Positions 22,136-33,799 of a stretch of DNA of 64,000 nucleotides are shown here, piece by piece. Under the pieces are notes generated by a model. The model did no database searches. It was not told where the DNA came from and was given only the letters and a program-made list of their open reading frames with translations. How positions within the stretch are numbered: position 1 is the stretch's first letter; every line of letters starts with the position of its first letter. The translations under genes were made by a program, and so were the position numbers. Source of the DNA: Chionomys nivalis (lineage: Eukaryota > Chordata > Mammalia > Rodentia > Cricetidae); assembly GCF_950005125.1 (NCBI RefSeq), contig NC_080086.1, positions 64,643,326 to 64,707,325 on the forward strand, given 5' to 3'.

Positions 22136-22734
22136 CAGACCAATCATGATCTCAACCTGGCTGATCTGATGCCCTTCTCTGGCGGGACATACACTTAGTT
22201 CTCTTCAGGGCTGCATACAATGCCTGGTCCACAGAATGTTCTCAACAGTGTGTGGGAAATAAATGTTAAACACTAAAAACAACATAGTAAGGCTTCTGCA
22301 GCCCTAGATTCTAAAATTCTATGCATCTTATCACTTGCTTTGCTTCCTCCAAAGATGATGGCTGCCCTCCCCAGCTCTACTAAACCACGCCCTTAGCACA
22401 CCCAGTGCCAAGCATTCCCCTTCGTCTCCTGGCACCACTGGATCAAAGCCCTCAGCCAGCACCAGCTCAGGTAGGCGGCTTCTATAGTTGACAGCCTATT
22501 TCTGTTCTTACCAGCTAGATTATATGTTTACCACTGGCCATTGTGTTTGTGCTCAAACCTGTTCATGTCAGTTGTACTCATTATTGTATTTGCGTAAGTT
22601 AATTATATATTATGGAAATTAATGAAATATCTGCACGGAAGGAGAGCTACTGTTCTTGTAGGTACGGGGTTTTGGACAGGCCTGATGAAGGTGAGCATGT
22701 CATAAGTGATCTGCTGTCCTGCTCCCACGTGGGG
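22136..22734. other. Unique sequence with possible MIR/L2 3' remnant
   Basis: 22210-22270 (atgcctggtccacagaatgt...aataaatgtta) resembles an MIR 3' end, at low confidence. The rest is unrecognised. Confidence 0.35.
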
Positions 22735-22845
22735 CAAATGGGAGGCGGAGACAGGAGAATCCTTGAAAGCGCACAGGCCTCTTAGCCTGGCACACAGCAG
22801 GGAAAAAAAGCAAAGAGACCCTGTCTCAGACAAGGATTGACACTC
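22735..22845 (+). mobile_element. RSINE/B4-type fragment
   Basis: aggcggagacaggagaatcc, ttagcctggcacacagcag, gagaccctgtctcagacaag; the same family as 13640-13808. Confidence 0.6.
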
Positions 22846-23133
22846 GAGTCCTTCCCCTGTGTCTTGATACCTCTAGGGAGTTCATGAATGCCTTTGAAGT
22901 TTGTTCATGCCCCTACTAAAGCTATTCTGTGACCTGTGGTTTGAAAGTCACCGACGTGATTCCATTCCTTTATTTTGATGATACGAAATCAAGGTACAAG
23001 GAGAGTTTAGGGCTCTGTAAGTGTCTCTGAGACAGAGTCTGGGGAACAACCCTTCTCCATATTTTTTTTTTCCCAGAGAAGCCTGTTTGAAAAGCAACAG
23101 GCATAGCACAATTTCCTTTGCAAAAACTAACAG

Positions 23134-23690
23134 GGAGGGGCCGGGAGATGGCTCAGCTGGTAAAGTGTTTGCTGTGAAATAATGGTGACCCGGGTCCCGA
23201 TCTCAGCGCCCTTGCGAAAAGCCAGGTGCAAAGGCACAAACCTGCGATCCCAGCACTGGGGAGGCAGGGACAGGAAGGGCCCTGGTACTTTCCGCCAGTC
23301 AATCTAGCTGTATCCACAAGCTCTCGGCTCAGTGAGAGACTCTCTCTCAAAAATATGGTGGATGGCTTAGCAGTTAAGAATGCTTACAGTCTTGTAGAGG
23401 ACTGGGGTTAAAGTTGGGGTTCAGTGCCCAGCACCCACATGGTGGCTTCACGATCACATGTAACTCCAGATCCAGGGGACTGACACCTCTTCTGCCTTCT
23501 GATAACTCCTATGCCCACCCAGTAAACAAACATAGGCAGGCACAAACCCGTGACTGTAAATTGAGAGAAAAATCTAAAAGGGGGGGAAGGGTGGCAAGCA
23601 ATTGAAGTTATGTCAGTCAGCCTCCAGTATCAATGTGTACAAACACACACCTGTACAGGCATGTCTGCCACACATAGACATATAAGTCTC
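23134..23690 (+). mobile_element. RSINE/B4-type SINE split by a B3 SINE
   Basis: First part 23134-23352: ccgggagatggctcagctgg, gcgatcccagcactggggag, ctcggctcagtgagagactc. The continuation (gtggcaagcaattgaagtta, cagcctccagtat, CA-rich end) appears only at 23588-23690, after an intact B3. Confidence 0.7.
23355..23583 (+). mobile_element. B3 SINE nested in an RSINE-type element
   Basis: gatggcttagcagttaagaa, gtgcccagcacccacatggt, gtaactccagatccagggga, then an A-rich tail ending gagaaaaatctaaaa. Confidence 0.8.
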
Positions 23691-25069
23691 AGGTAAAATG
23701 AGGAAGTACATGACATCAAGGCCACACCCTGGAAGGCAGGAAGACTCTCATTCCATCCCGCTGCTTCTCTATGCGAGCACTAGGCAACCACTCACAGGTG
23801 TGTGGGGTTTCCTCCCGAACTCGGCACAGCAAACCTCTTGTGTGAGACGCAGGTTTAAAACAGGTGAACCATGTACCTGGCTCAAACACGTGAGCCTTCT
23901 AATTTTAGAATGGCTTCAGCTTCACATGTGGGAAAACTGTAGACAATGGAACGGGGAAGCAGTTTGAAGTTCTGAAAAGCTTTGGTTAAAGGAGGTGAGC
24001 CATGAGGAAAGCCCTGACTGGCTGGCTGTGTAAACAAGCAAAGGCTTCAAAGGCTTTCCCCTCTCATCCGACATGCCCTCCTTCTGTTTAGCCCAGCCTG
24101 GACTCTCATCTCAACAGACTGGAGTCTACAGTCCCCAGTGATGCCTGACCTGGCTACGATCTCCCCAAGCGAGTGGGAATGGTGGCATGCTCTACGAAGA
24201 ACCCCACGGTGAAGCGTCTGTGTTTATCATATTTGAATAGTCTTCCCAACACTAAATTGAACAAACCGACAAACACGCTGAGAGGCCAGGGATGTGTCCA
24301 CAGACACTGGCCAAAGGTGAAAGAGGAGGAATCTGGGGCGCAGTCACTCTGAGGAGCGTGCAAGCAGGCAGGAACCCAGAGGGGCCCTCACCACACCTTC
24401 TGGGTCTTTACAGTGAGTCTCACGAGAAAAGAACCAGATGAGCGGCCTGGGAGAGTGTAGCATTGCTGAGGGTGAGGCAAGCAGCTGCCTGATAGCTTTG
24501 TGTCTGCGTGCATTCTGTCCTTTTTAAAGGGGGCACTGAAGAGCGAGTGCCTTTTGAATATAGGTGGGAGCTCTTCCGAGGAGGGCGTAGCCGAGTTCTA
24601 GGATGTGAATGCCGACGCCCTCATCTGCCTCCAGACGATGTTTTATAAACAGACAACCGACGAGGATAAAAGTTTATGCTCCACATTTCAGAACATTGAT
24701 TTCACTTCTGCGGCAGTTTATGGTCTAAGTGACACACTGAGCAGCCAGTGACACTCTCAAGAAAGGCCACAGACTGTGTCGTCACCTGTTGTGTGGGCTC
24801 CTGGAGGGCCAGGCAGAGATCTTCGATTCTTTGTAGGATTTTAACAACCAGACGGTTAGACTCTGAAGGTACAAGAGCATCCTTGAGATGCAGCATCCTA
24901 AGAGAATCAAATGCAGCTATCCCTCTGTACCCAGGAAGGACCAATCCGTACTGAAACCACAGATGCTCAAGTCCTTCCAGGAAATAGTGTAGAGTGTACA
25001 CTGAAACTACACTCATGTTCCCACACATTTTTTAGGTTTGTTTTTTCTGCACACATGTGTGTGTACGTG
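23691..25069. other. Unique intronic sequence, about 1.4 kb
   Basis: No repeat family or exon recognised. Open frames are short. Confidence 0.5.
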
Positions 25070-25318
25070 TGTGTGTGTGTGTGTGTGTGTGTGCAGGTCC
25101 AAAGTTGACATCAGCTGTCTTCCTGGACTGTTCTTCACTGTATTTATTGGGGCAGGGTCTCTCACTTTTTCAGCTAGTCTAGCTAGCTTGCCCCAGGAAT
25201 CAGCTGTCTTCCCCTACTGGAAGTTACAGGAAACCACCATGCCTGTCTATTTTATATGTGGGTTCTGAGGATTTGAACTCTGATCTTCACAGTTCCACCA
25301 AGCCATTTCCCTAGCCCC
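25070..25318 (-). mobile_element. RSINE-type SINE, antisense, with (TG)n
   Basis: (TG)n at 25070-25093, then gcaggtccaaagttgacatc, ggcagggtctctcacttttt, agctagtctagctagcttgc, gaggatttgaactctgatct, gccatttccctagccc. Confidence 0.75.
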
Positions 25319-25498
25319 TCCTGTGCATTTAAAATTACCTCTGCATTACTATAATATGCAAAATAATGTATAAATAGCAGCCATATTGTTGTTGTTTTTG
25401 TAGACTCCTTGGGGAAGCAAGTCTATACATATTCAGTTTTTTACCATTTTTCCAGGTATTTTTGAGTCATTTATCCTTTGGCTTTTAAGATGCATAAC

Positions 25499-26033
25499 TG
25501 TTGGGGAATATCATTTTACTATTATTTTGTATTATTTTAATATTGTTCTTTATGCTGTGGAACATTTGTTTAATGATGTAAAGATGTATTGTTTTTGTTT
25601 ATGCTGCATTTGTTTAATTCTGTGAAGCTGTGATTCTTTGCCTGTCTAAAACACCTGATGGTCTAATAAAGAGCTGAACGGCCAAGAACAAGGCAGGAGC
25701 AAGGATGGGTGGGGCTGGCAGGCAGAGAGAATGAATAGACAGAGAAACAACGAGGAGAAGGAGCTAAAGAACAGGGAGAGGAGTACACTAGGTGCCAGCC
25801 ACCCAACCAGCAGGCCAGCCACAGAGTAAGAGTGAAAGCAAGACACACAGAAAGAAGAAAAGGAAAAAGCCCAGAGGCAAAAGGTAGTCAAGATAATTTA
25901 AGAAAAGCTGGCAAGAAACAAGTCAAGTTAAGGTCGGTCATTCCTAACTAAGAATACGCTCCGTGTGTGATTTATTTGGGAGCTGGGTGGTGGGCCCTTT
26001 AAAAAGCCCAAAGAATAAAACATCAAACAACAC
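25499..26033 (+). mobile_element. Probable solo LTR of a rodent endogenous retrovirus
   Basis: A block of about 535 bp starting TGTTGGGGAA and ending in a CAAACAACA-type terminus, with a polyadenylation-like AATAAA at 26013-26018. Internal phrases such as ctgatggtctaataaagagc and atttgggagctgggtggtgg are ones I remember as recurring in rodent DNA. No gag/pol coding or second LTR is adjacent. A clean target-site duplication was not identified, so both the ends and the class are tentative. Confidence 0.5.
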
Positions 26034-26901
26034 AGAACCTGTGGACATGGAGGGTGAATCAGCTAGGCAATCTCAGCACCACTTCTCGACCCAGCTCAGG
26101 GCAGGCCTTATGATGTGATCACTGACTGCAATGCTCCCTACAGCCTGAAGGCATCCTCAGGAGCCCTCCAAGGCCTCTCTGCGTCCACCAGGACAGCCAC
26201 GTGGAGATTCTCAGGCCATCACTCAGCCCGGTCCCACAGATGTGAAACTAATCTAAGCAAACACTTGAGGACTAACCTGCTCAGGACTTGGAAAGTCTAA
26301 AACCCAGTGGGCCCCACACAGGATCCTGGCCTCCTCTCCAAGGCCCCATATTCTCCGCTGTTCCACCCAGAGTAAATGCCAGTGAAGCCTTTACTGATGA
26401 AACTTAGTTTCCCACACCTCTGCCACCCTCTGCCCTCCGTATTTGGGGATCTAAGAGAAAGTAGCAAAATGAGATCTTACCAAGAAAGGCCAAAGGCAAC
26501 TGCTCTAACGGCATGGATGCTTCCTCCAAAAAAGAAGAAGAAGAAAAGAAAAAGGACAAACCCTGTGTTCTGCTGAACTGGGGTCCCACCCTTGATGGCA
26601 CTTGGAGCCTCCAATTTTCTCTCCACAATGCTCTGTAATACTGGGGCTTTCCCTAGGTCTGCCAGAGGCCCTTGTCCCTCAGGGATGTATTAAATCAAAT
26701 GTAGATCCATTGGCTTCTGGTTCCGATCAACAAAGTGCAGAGCTGGGCCCATTTGCTAAAATCCTGAAATTCCTCATCCTAACACCTATCAGATGCTTGT
26801 GGAATTCAGTATACAAGTCCACTAATACCCAGGGAGGAAAACTTAGATTTTGAAGTCACTTAGCATGTAAATAAATAAAATTTCTAAAACAGAGTTCACC
26901 T
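26034..26901. other. Unique intronic sequence
   Basis: Contains a purine-rich stretch at 26527-26560. Otherwise nothing recognised. Confidence 0.5.
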
Positions 26902-27007
26902 GAAAAAATATACCTGAATCAGGTAACATAAGAAAACACCAACATAATAACTAAAGAAAAAAATACACGTATCAGGCAATGTAAGAAAATACCAAAATAA
27001 TCCCAAA
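26902..27007. repeat. Imperfect 53-bp tandem duplication
   Basis: tcaggtaacataagaaaaca (from 26919) recurs as tcaggcaatgtaagaaaata (from 26972), with the flanks also similar. Confidence 0.7.
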
Positions 27008-27015
27008 TTAACACC

Positions 27016-27340
27016 GAGGGCTGGGGAGAAGCTCAGCCAATGAGTGCCTACGTCTAAGCATGAAGATCTGAGTTCAATCCCTGGAACCCATGCTAAAAAG
27101 AAGGAGGCTGCTGAGTGCTTTTAATCCAATGCTCAGGGGCAGAGGCAGGAGGATCACTGGGGCTCGCTGGCCAGCCAGTCTAGCCTAACCGGGATGCTCC
27201 TAACCACTGAGAGACCCTATCTCAGAAAAGACGGACAATGTTTCAAAGGATGAGGTCCAAAGCTGCCGTCTGGCCTCTACGAGCATATGAACAAATGCAC
27301 ACCTATGCACACATGTACCTGAACGTGCACAGGCACATTT
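27016..27340 (+). mobile_element. RSINE/B4-type SINE, near full length
   Basis: ctggggagaagctcagccaa, gttcaatccctggaacccat, ggctcgctggccagccagtc, gagaccctatctcagaaaag, tctggcctctacgagc, CA-rich end. Confidence 0.8.
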
Positions 27341-28897
27341 GAGCCACCCCCACCGCAGAATTTCAGTCCTGGGGATGGCAGAGAGGGGTGGGACAAACCA
27401 AGCAGTCCTATAGATGAGGTCACCGCAAAGAAGAGAAAGGGAGACAGGCAAGCCCTACTTTGTCACCCAACCTTGGCCTTTGCAGAGGTGACCACGACAT
27501 AGTCACCACTGTTTGAAATTGACTCCTGGCCTCTTCTCCTGAGTCCCAGGACCCAGGCTCTAGAGTGTGTAAAACTAAAGAGAACCAGCATTCAGCCATT
27601 TGAGAGCAGCCAGCGGTCAGACAGGTAGCCACCTCCCTTGTCCCCAGAGGGGATGTTGTTTGGGGCCTTCTGTACAATGCAGTGTGGCCTCTCTTCTGGC
27701 CTGCCATCTTGAGCCTCCACGGGTGCTAGAGTCCAGGCAGCATAGCAGGCGGTCGACTTGCTTTGGGGGCCTCTGTGTAAGAAGGGTTGGGCACATTCCC
27801 TCAGAAGGAAATCCAGAAGGAAAAGTGGAAACTGGGGCATCAGATGGGGGCTAGTCTGTCATTCTCTGGATGAATGATCAGGTCTGCCAAGGGAGCCTAC
27901 AGCACCTCGAAGAGGCTCAGGAGCCACTCCAGGGCTCAGAGGGAGCAGACTCATGTCACCAGACTCTCTTTGTCTGTGTGAATAGACTTGAAGGGGTACC
28001 ACAGTCAAGAGCATCCTTCCCACTGACAGCCACCTCAGCATTCGCCACCATCCCAACCTGTGTCAACCGAGTGGCTCAGTAGCTGGCGGGGCTGACCCAG
28101 CCCTGAAGCCTGCATGCTTCAGGTGCACAGTTTGCTTTAGAAGAGTGCAAGGCAGGGCCACACGCCAGCATCTCAGCCTCATGGACGGCCTGGAGGCACT
28201 TCCATCAGGTACCAGAACAAGTGGTGACTCCCGCCTGGCCTCACGTCCAAGTTCCCTCAAGGCCAGGCTGTAAATGTTGCTATGGCATCTGGTACTTGCC
28301 AGATGGCTTAGTGGGTAAGTGCCTGTCACACAAACAGAGTACCTAATAAATGCACACTCCTGTGTCCCAACACACAGGAAAAGCAGGAATCAAAATCACT
28401 AAGACAACCATTACCGTGTACAAACAGAAGCGACTAGCTAGGAGCGCCCGTGAAACAGAAGGGTCTTCCCTTGGACATTGAGACGGTGAGGGCTTTGTCT
28501 CCCAACTCTCAGAAGTACTGAGAAACAGGGGAGATAGGCGGGCGGTTGTGGGGAGAATAAATAAACAATGATCATTGGGCAGGAGTGGACAGGAGCTTCG
28601 GAAACCCAATCATCACATGGTTGGTAAAGTGTGGACAGCTTCAAGCTCTGGGGTCCTGCATGCCCATTTCACCTGCCACACTGGCTGTCTAGCAGGTGAA
28701 GGGTTCTGTGAATGGGCTGCCCCTGAGGGGACTGCACAGCCCCCTTGGGCCATGGTGAAGGCCTTCTAGTAGGTTCTCCTCTTCCTGCCCAGAGGAGATG
28801 CAGAAGGTTCAAGGACAGGCGAGTATCCCAGGGAGAGGGTTCTCCAGAAGCGAGGCAGGACCCACACCCCGTGCACATGCAGGGAGGATGGACTCAC
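27341..28897. other. Repeat-poor intron 2 sequence flanking exon 2
   Basis: About 1.56 kb with no convincing repeat, except a possible SINE head at 28298-28340. No extra exon was found. Confidence 0.5.
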
Positions 28898-28951
28898 CGC
28901 TCAAGGGGGACGTGCTGTTCTCCAGAGCCTGGCACACAGCTAACACGAAAC
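28898..28951 (-). CDS. Tgfa: Tgfa coding exon 2 (end of signal peptide, start of propeptide)
   Basis: On the minus strand a pyrimidine-rich tract ending CCCCCACAG (28960-28952) precedes a 54-bp exon, followed by donor GTGAGTCC (28897-28890). Joined in phase 1 to exon 1, it completes Gly14 and encodes FVLAVCQALENSTSPLS. This finishes the hydrophobic signal core (cleavage expected near residue 23) and starts the N-terminal propeptide. Asn25 lies in an NST sequon, a known glycosylation position in TGF-alpha. Residue 15 is Phe where I recall Ile in mouse, rat and human, a conservative change inside the signal peptide. The exon ends in phase 1 (AGC G), ready for exon 3, which should encode the rest of the propeptide and the first EGF-like loops but was not found in the window. 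Coding sense is undisrupted. Confidence 0.95.
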
Positions 28952-30689
28952 CTGTGGGGGAAGCAGAGAGGGCAGGTAAGTGTCACCTCAGAAAAGAACT
29001 TCCTTGGGGGTCAGGCAAAGACTTCAGGGTTTTACTAAGGGGCTGACAAGTGTGTCTGGCTACCTTCTTTGAGGGACTCAGTGCAAAATGGAAGCAGGGC
29101 CCCTTGTGCCAAGACCAGGGGAAACACATTCATGGTTTGAGGTGCATAGGGGGCTAGCAAATTGTGTTCTCCTCTGGCTGCAGTTTCTCCCCACTTGCTG
29201 CAGAGTTTTCTGTCTGCTGGGTGTGAGGGTACTCACAGATTGGGTACAGCTCCCCATATTCACACAGGGGCAGATAGGCTTCCCTCTAAGCAGCAATTGA
29301 AGCAATGCACTGAGACATAGCTGGGGTCTAGTAAGGAACTCTGCTTCCCCGACTGGCTGCCCCCAGCCAAGGAGGATGGTTACTCCAAGAGCATTGCACC
29401 ACCGCAGTCGGGATGTGTGAGGAGCGTGGCTGAGGACAGTGGGGAAGAACTGTCACTGCACTCTTCCTGGCACATTCAGGTACATCCAGGCCCCATTAGG
29501 TGCTGAGCATGGGAGGGCCACTGACCCATGAATGGAAACCCGTGACGGCAGCACGCAGGACCCTGAGAGCCAAGGCTCCCTTTGACTTCCCTCACAAGAC
29601 ACAGACGCCAAGACTACACAGCAAGGCACATGTGTAGGGCCCCTCTGGGATCCATAAAGCCACCTCTGCCAACAGGTGATCCCTATGAGCCCTCATGTTA
29701 CGGGGTGGACGTTTCTAGAAACAGAGCAGTGAGTTCTCGTAAAGAAGGAAGCTCTTGTGAGTTTTGCCATCATCATGAATTAACTTCCCCAATCTGAAAG
29801 GCAAAGAGATGCCTCAGGCAGCCCTGCAGGGGAGGCTGGGCCTCAGTCAGACTATTCTAGAAGATTGATTCCCTAAGCCACTGCAGAAATCAAGTTAGGT
29901 CTTTTCTGCCTTTCTAACATACCACAGGACCCACGTGACCTCTGAGGTACAACAGTGGGCCCCCGTTTCTCAGAGGAGGTGTTCCCTTTCTACACGTGTT
30001 CATAGGATTCCCCAGACACATTTCAAAGGGACATCTGCCACATTCACACCCAGGGTTCCATTCCTGCCAGAGCCAGAAAAAGCTAGGGGTTGTACCCTCA
30101 GACTGTGGGACAGTCACGTCCTGATGCTGTGGCCACTGCCACAGACTACTCTGGGCTGAAGTCAGTCAGTGATCCGTAATCAGTCAAGGCTGACACAGAG
30201 ATGCCTGGCATACCTCAGGACAGGGAGCATGACCAGCCTGTCAGCAACTGTCCCCAAACCACTGAGTGATCCTTATGTCTCCTCCCTGCCTGAACCCTGT
30301 CTGTCAGGGCGAATAGCACAATCCTAGCACTGAGTCTGGTCCTGCCAGCCTCTGGAGGAAAGACAGGAGACGGGGTGTGCGCTGGGGCCCGTCCCTCACC
30401 TGGCACAAAGCCCCTTCTCCGTCTCACCTGCCAGCTGCCAATTGCCAAACTCGTGAAGGCATTTCAGGAAGTAATTAATGGCCACAAAGTATGCGTGTTC
30501 CTCTGAGGAACGAACAACACGTTGTTTCTCTTCATGATTCTAGAACGGTGAGAATCCTAGCCACTTTCTGTCCTCCATTTCCCATGAAGCCTTGACTTTC
30601 CTCTAGCCGCTATGGGCCTGGGCCAGGCAAACGAGGCTCAGCCTCTCTTCTCAGGTGCGGTGCCATGGTTCCACAACCTGCGCAGGTTT
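28952..30689. other. Repeat-poor intron 1 sequence upstream of exon 2
   Basis: About 1.7 kb without a recognised repeat. It includes the exon 2 acceptor tract at its left edge. Confidence 0.5.
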
Positions 30690-30865
30690 CTGCAGACATT
30701 CTCATCTCATTCTTATTGTGACCCTAGAAGCAAGTTCCTACCAGTCCCCCTGCCCGTGGGGATGCCCAGGACACAGAGGCTTAAAGATTCAGAAATCTGC
30801 CCAAACTTCTGATGCTACATTGAAACTTGAGTCTTCCTACTTGCGATGTTCAAGACACTGCTGAG
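30690..30865 (-). mobile_element. MIR relic, antisense
   Basis: tctcatctcattcttattgt, gacacagaggcttaaagatt, agaaatctgcccaaacttct: a decayed MIR core in reverse. Confidence 0.55.
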
Positions 30866-32749
30866 TGAATGTGCCCTGGCCGGTCACCGCACACCAGCCG
30901 GGATGTTCCCACCTGTATGACCCTCCTGGCTTAACCCACAGATTTGGCAGGCCCGCAGAGCCTACAGCCTCATCTCCTGGGATTCTTCTCCTTGCCCTCA
31001 GTTTCTTCACAAGCCAGGCCTGAGCTGTTCCACCTGCATACCCTGGGGAGTCAGAAGCCCCCGTACATGTGGCCTGGTGTCTGAAGGCCTTCTAGGAACT
31101 TGTGGCCTTGGCAGACATGAGGCTCTGAGAAGCCAAGGGGCCACCACAGAGCTGGCTGTCAACACCAGAGCTCAGAAAGATACAGTCCAGGCTGAGGCTC
31201 AGCAGCAGGCGAGAGCCATAAGTTCCTCTAGGGTGAGTATCAAAGCCACCTGGCACCAGTCCTGGGGACAGGAAGGCGGGCTGTAGGGCCGCCCAGCGAG
31301 CTTTCCTCCCTCAGGGACAGGAATCCGTTCAAGACTGTCCTACCAGGTTCTCATTCTCAGTCTGTCTAACTAGCTCCAAAGTGGGAAACCCAGACTGCAG
31401 TCTTCAAAAAGAAAAGGAGGGCAGAGGGTGGTGTTGAGAGAAAAGCAACACATAACGGAAGTGTTTCCTTAGGGAAGCCTGGTATCTGTTCCCAACACAG
31501 ACCTGGGATCCACGGCCTGCCCTCAAGGAAGGGTGAACACACCATGCTTGTAATTCCGTTGTCTGCCACTCAGAAACTTGTGACAGAGACAAGGTGGTCA
31601 ACAAGGCTAACCCATGCTTTGAGAGATTGCAGAAGTGCAGCTCTCACCCTCAAGCCTAGCCATGATGGAAAAGTGGGAAATGCCATTGAGAGAGGCTGGG
31701 CACTCCTGTTCCCCTGGGTCCCAGAGCAGGGACATCCATGCTTCAGCCCCACTCCTGAGAGAGACAGTCTGGACAGGAACCCAAGCTGGGCTTTCTGTCT
31801 GAGACAGGACCCTCTGTCTTCAACTGCCGTCACTTGGCAATCACCTCTTATGGAAACATTCAGTTGTAATGCTCAGGCCTGAGAGGGGCATCTTCTGGCT
31901 CCTGGCCGCACCAATTGAGTGTGTCCTGCCCTGGCCTCTGTTGTTGCCTGTGTTTGCTCCTAGCTCCTGTCTCCTCCACTGATTGCTCGATGAGCAGCTA
32001 GCAAGAGCTCCGCATCTTGTGTTTGGAACTCTATGCCTGGGTTTAGAGGAAGGACAAGATTGGGCGAAGTTCTGCATCCAGGAAAGATGGGGAGGTGGAT
32101 CATGGTCTCAGCAGGTGCTTTTGGGAGCCGTGGGCTCAACAACAGCACAGGGGAGGGGTGGGCAGGAGCTGGCCTAAGGTGGGACAGAGGGATGCATGAG
32201 CACTTGAGGGGGCACTGCTAGTCTCCCCTTCTTCCTCTCTATCTCCCTGGACGTGGAAAACCATGAGGAAAAGATGAGGAACCAAGGGGGAAGGTGAGTA
32301 GCCCCCTCTGGGACCCTGGAGCTTGGCACCAGGTCTGTAGGGCTCCCAGGGGCACAAGAATACCTGTGAATGGGTAACCAGGATCCTAGACCCTGCTGGC
32401 ACAGACCCACAAATTCCCCAGGAGAGAAGAACTTCCCTGTCTCCCCTGGGAAGAGGTGTCAGCTTACACTTGGCTCTTCTCCCAGAGGTGCTATGCACAA
32501 GCTCCCAAGGACATCAGGCAAAGCTACAGAGGAACCTTGGAGGAACTGGCCAGACAGGACAGGGAGAAGTCTGGGGACAGTGAGGTAAGGTGTTTGGAAA
32601 GACAAGAGACCCAGGAATGAGTCACTAGACAGATGGCCCCATGGGACACAGGGCTCTTCCCGCAGTCACCCTACCTCCAGAGTAATCTTTCAGAATCAGG
32701 CTGGGCCTTGATATCCGGGAAGAGAATTGGTGGGGGACTCACTGACAAA
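30866..32749. other. Unique intronic sequence, about 1.9 kb
   Basis: No repeat or exon recognised. A single AP-1 heptamer, TGAGTCA, lies at 32618-32624. Confidence 0.5.
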
Positions 32750-33351
32750 GGTCAGTGCTGTGTCAGGCGATGGGTCCTGATGCAGAGTGCAACTGGAGTT
32801 ATGGATGGCTGTGAGCTTCCATGTGGGTCCCAGGGCTGAAAGCCTGATCCTCCGGAAGAACAACAAGTGCTCTCTCTGTATGGCTGGTTCTGTGTCAGCC
32901 TGACACAGGCTGGAGTCGTCAGAGAGGAAGGAACCTCAGTTGAGGAAGTGCCTCCATGAGACCCAGCAGTAAGGCGTTTTCTCAAGTCGGGCTCAATGGG
33001 GCGGGGGTAGGGGAAGCACTGGTAAATGGTGCCATCTCTAGACTGGAGGTCCTGGGTTCCATAAGAAAGCAGGCTGAGCAAGCCAGGGGAAGCAAGCCAG
33101 TAGTAAGCAGCTTCCCTCTGTGGCCCTGCATCAGCTTCTGCCTCCAGGTTCCTGCCCTGTTTGAGTTCCTGTCCTGACTTTCTTTAGTGGTGAACAGCAA
33201 TGTGGAAGTGGAAGCTGAATAAACCCATCCATTCCCCCCCCCCCCCCCCCCGGCCCCAACTTGCTTTTTGGTCCTGGTGTTTTGTCAGAGCAGTAGAAAC
33301 CCTGACTGAGACATGCTCTTAACTGCGGGACCATCGTCTTTCCAGTCCCTT
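32750..33351 (-). mobile_element. B3 SINE, antisense, split by a hAT-type repeat
   Basis: Left part 32750-32872 (aactggagttatggatggct...gaagaacaacaagtgctct). The right part (tgctcttaactgcgggacca...tttccagtccctt) resumes at about 33313. The repeated tgctct core at both joins fits a short target-site duplication. Confidence 0.75.
32876..33312 (-). mobile_element. hAT-Charlie-like repeat (URR1 type), antisense
   Basis: ctgtgtcagcctgacacagg, cctcagttgaggaagtgcct, ccataagaaagcaggctgag, ttcctgccctgtttgagttc, then 18 C at 33234-33251 and ttgctttttggtcctggtgt. Near full length. Confidence 0.72.
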
Positions 33352-33359
33352 GTTAGTTT

Positions 33360-33512
33360 GTATGAACACAGGGCCTTTTCCTGGCCTGGAGCTCCAGTGA
33401 GTCCCTTGGAGCCTGACTCCACCTTCCTACGCTAGGATTACAAGCACAGGTCATCAGATCTGGCTTTGTTCTAGGGGTTGAACTCAGGGCCTTATACTTG
33501 CAGGGCAACCGT
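33360..33512 (-). mobile_element. B4 SINE, antisense
   Basis: Antisense B1-like body (gctaggattacaagcacagg) followed by an antisense ID head (ggttgaactcagggccttat...gcagggcaac). Confidence 0.65.
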
Positions 33513-33799
33513 TTTTTGGAATTTTATTTGGGAATATTTGTATGTAGACTCTGAGATATTTTGGAAACAGGATCAAAGTCTAAACAGAAAATTAATTTGT
33601 TTCATGTATATACATATATATATATCCTATGAATAGACTCAGTGTCTTTGGGCTCAGCAATTTTAGGGTACCTGCCTGATGACTGTGACCCACTCCAGAA
33701 GGTCAGATGTGGAATCTGCTGCTTGAAGCCTCACGTGGGCACTTAAAACACTGTGGATTTTGGACTGTAGGTTTACAGCCTGTATGATGCTCTATTTTG
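33513..33799. other. Unique sequence with short (TA)n
   Basis: (TA)n with interruptions at about 33606-33625. The rest is unrecognised. Confidence 0.6.

Larger units (their letters stand above)
1..28897 (-). other. Tgfa: Tgfa intron 2 (partial, continues past base 1)
   Basis: It begins at donor GTGAGTCC just left of exon 2 and runs to the window's left edge. Exon 3 of TGFA (propeptide end and first EGF loops, roughly 118 bp) was looked for on the minus strand and not seen, so intron 2 exceeds 28.9 kb. The contents are repeats and unique intronic sequence, itemised separately. Confidence 0.85.

Noticed and set aside
28298..28340. SINE-like phrase (agatggcttagtgggtaagt) near exon 2
   Set aside because: The body does not continue convincingly. 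Mentioned only as a possible fragment.
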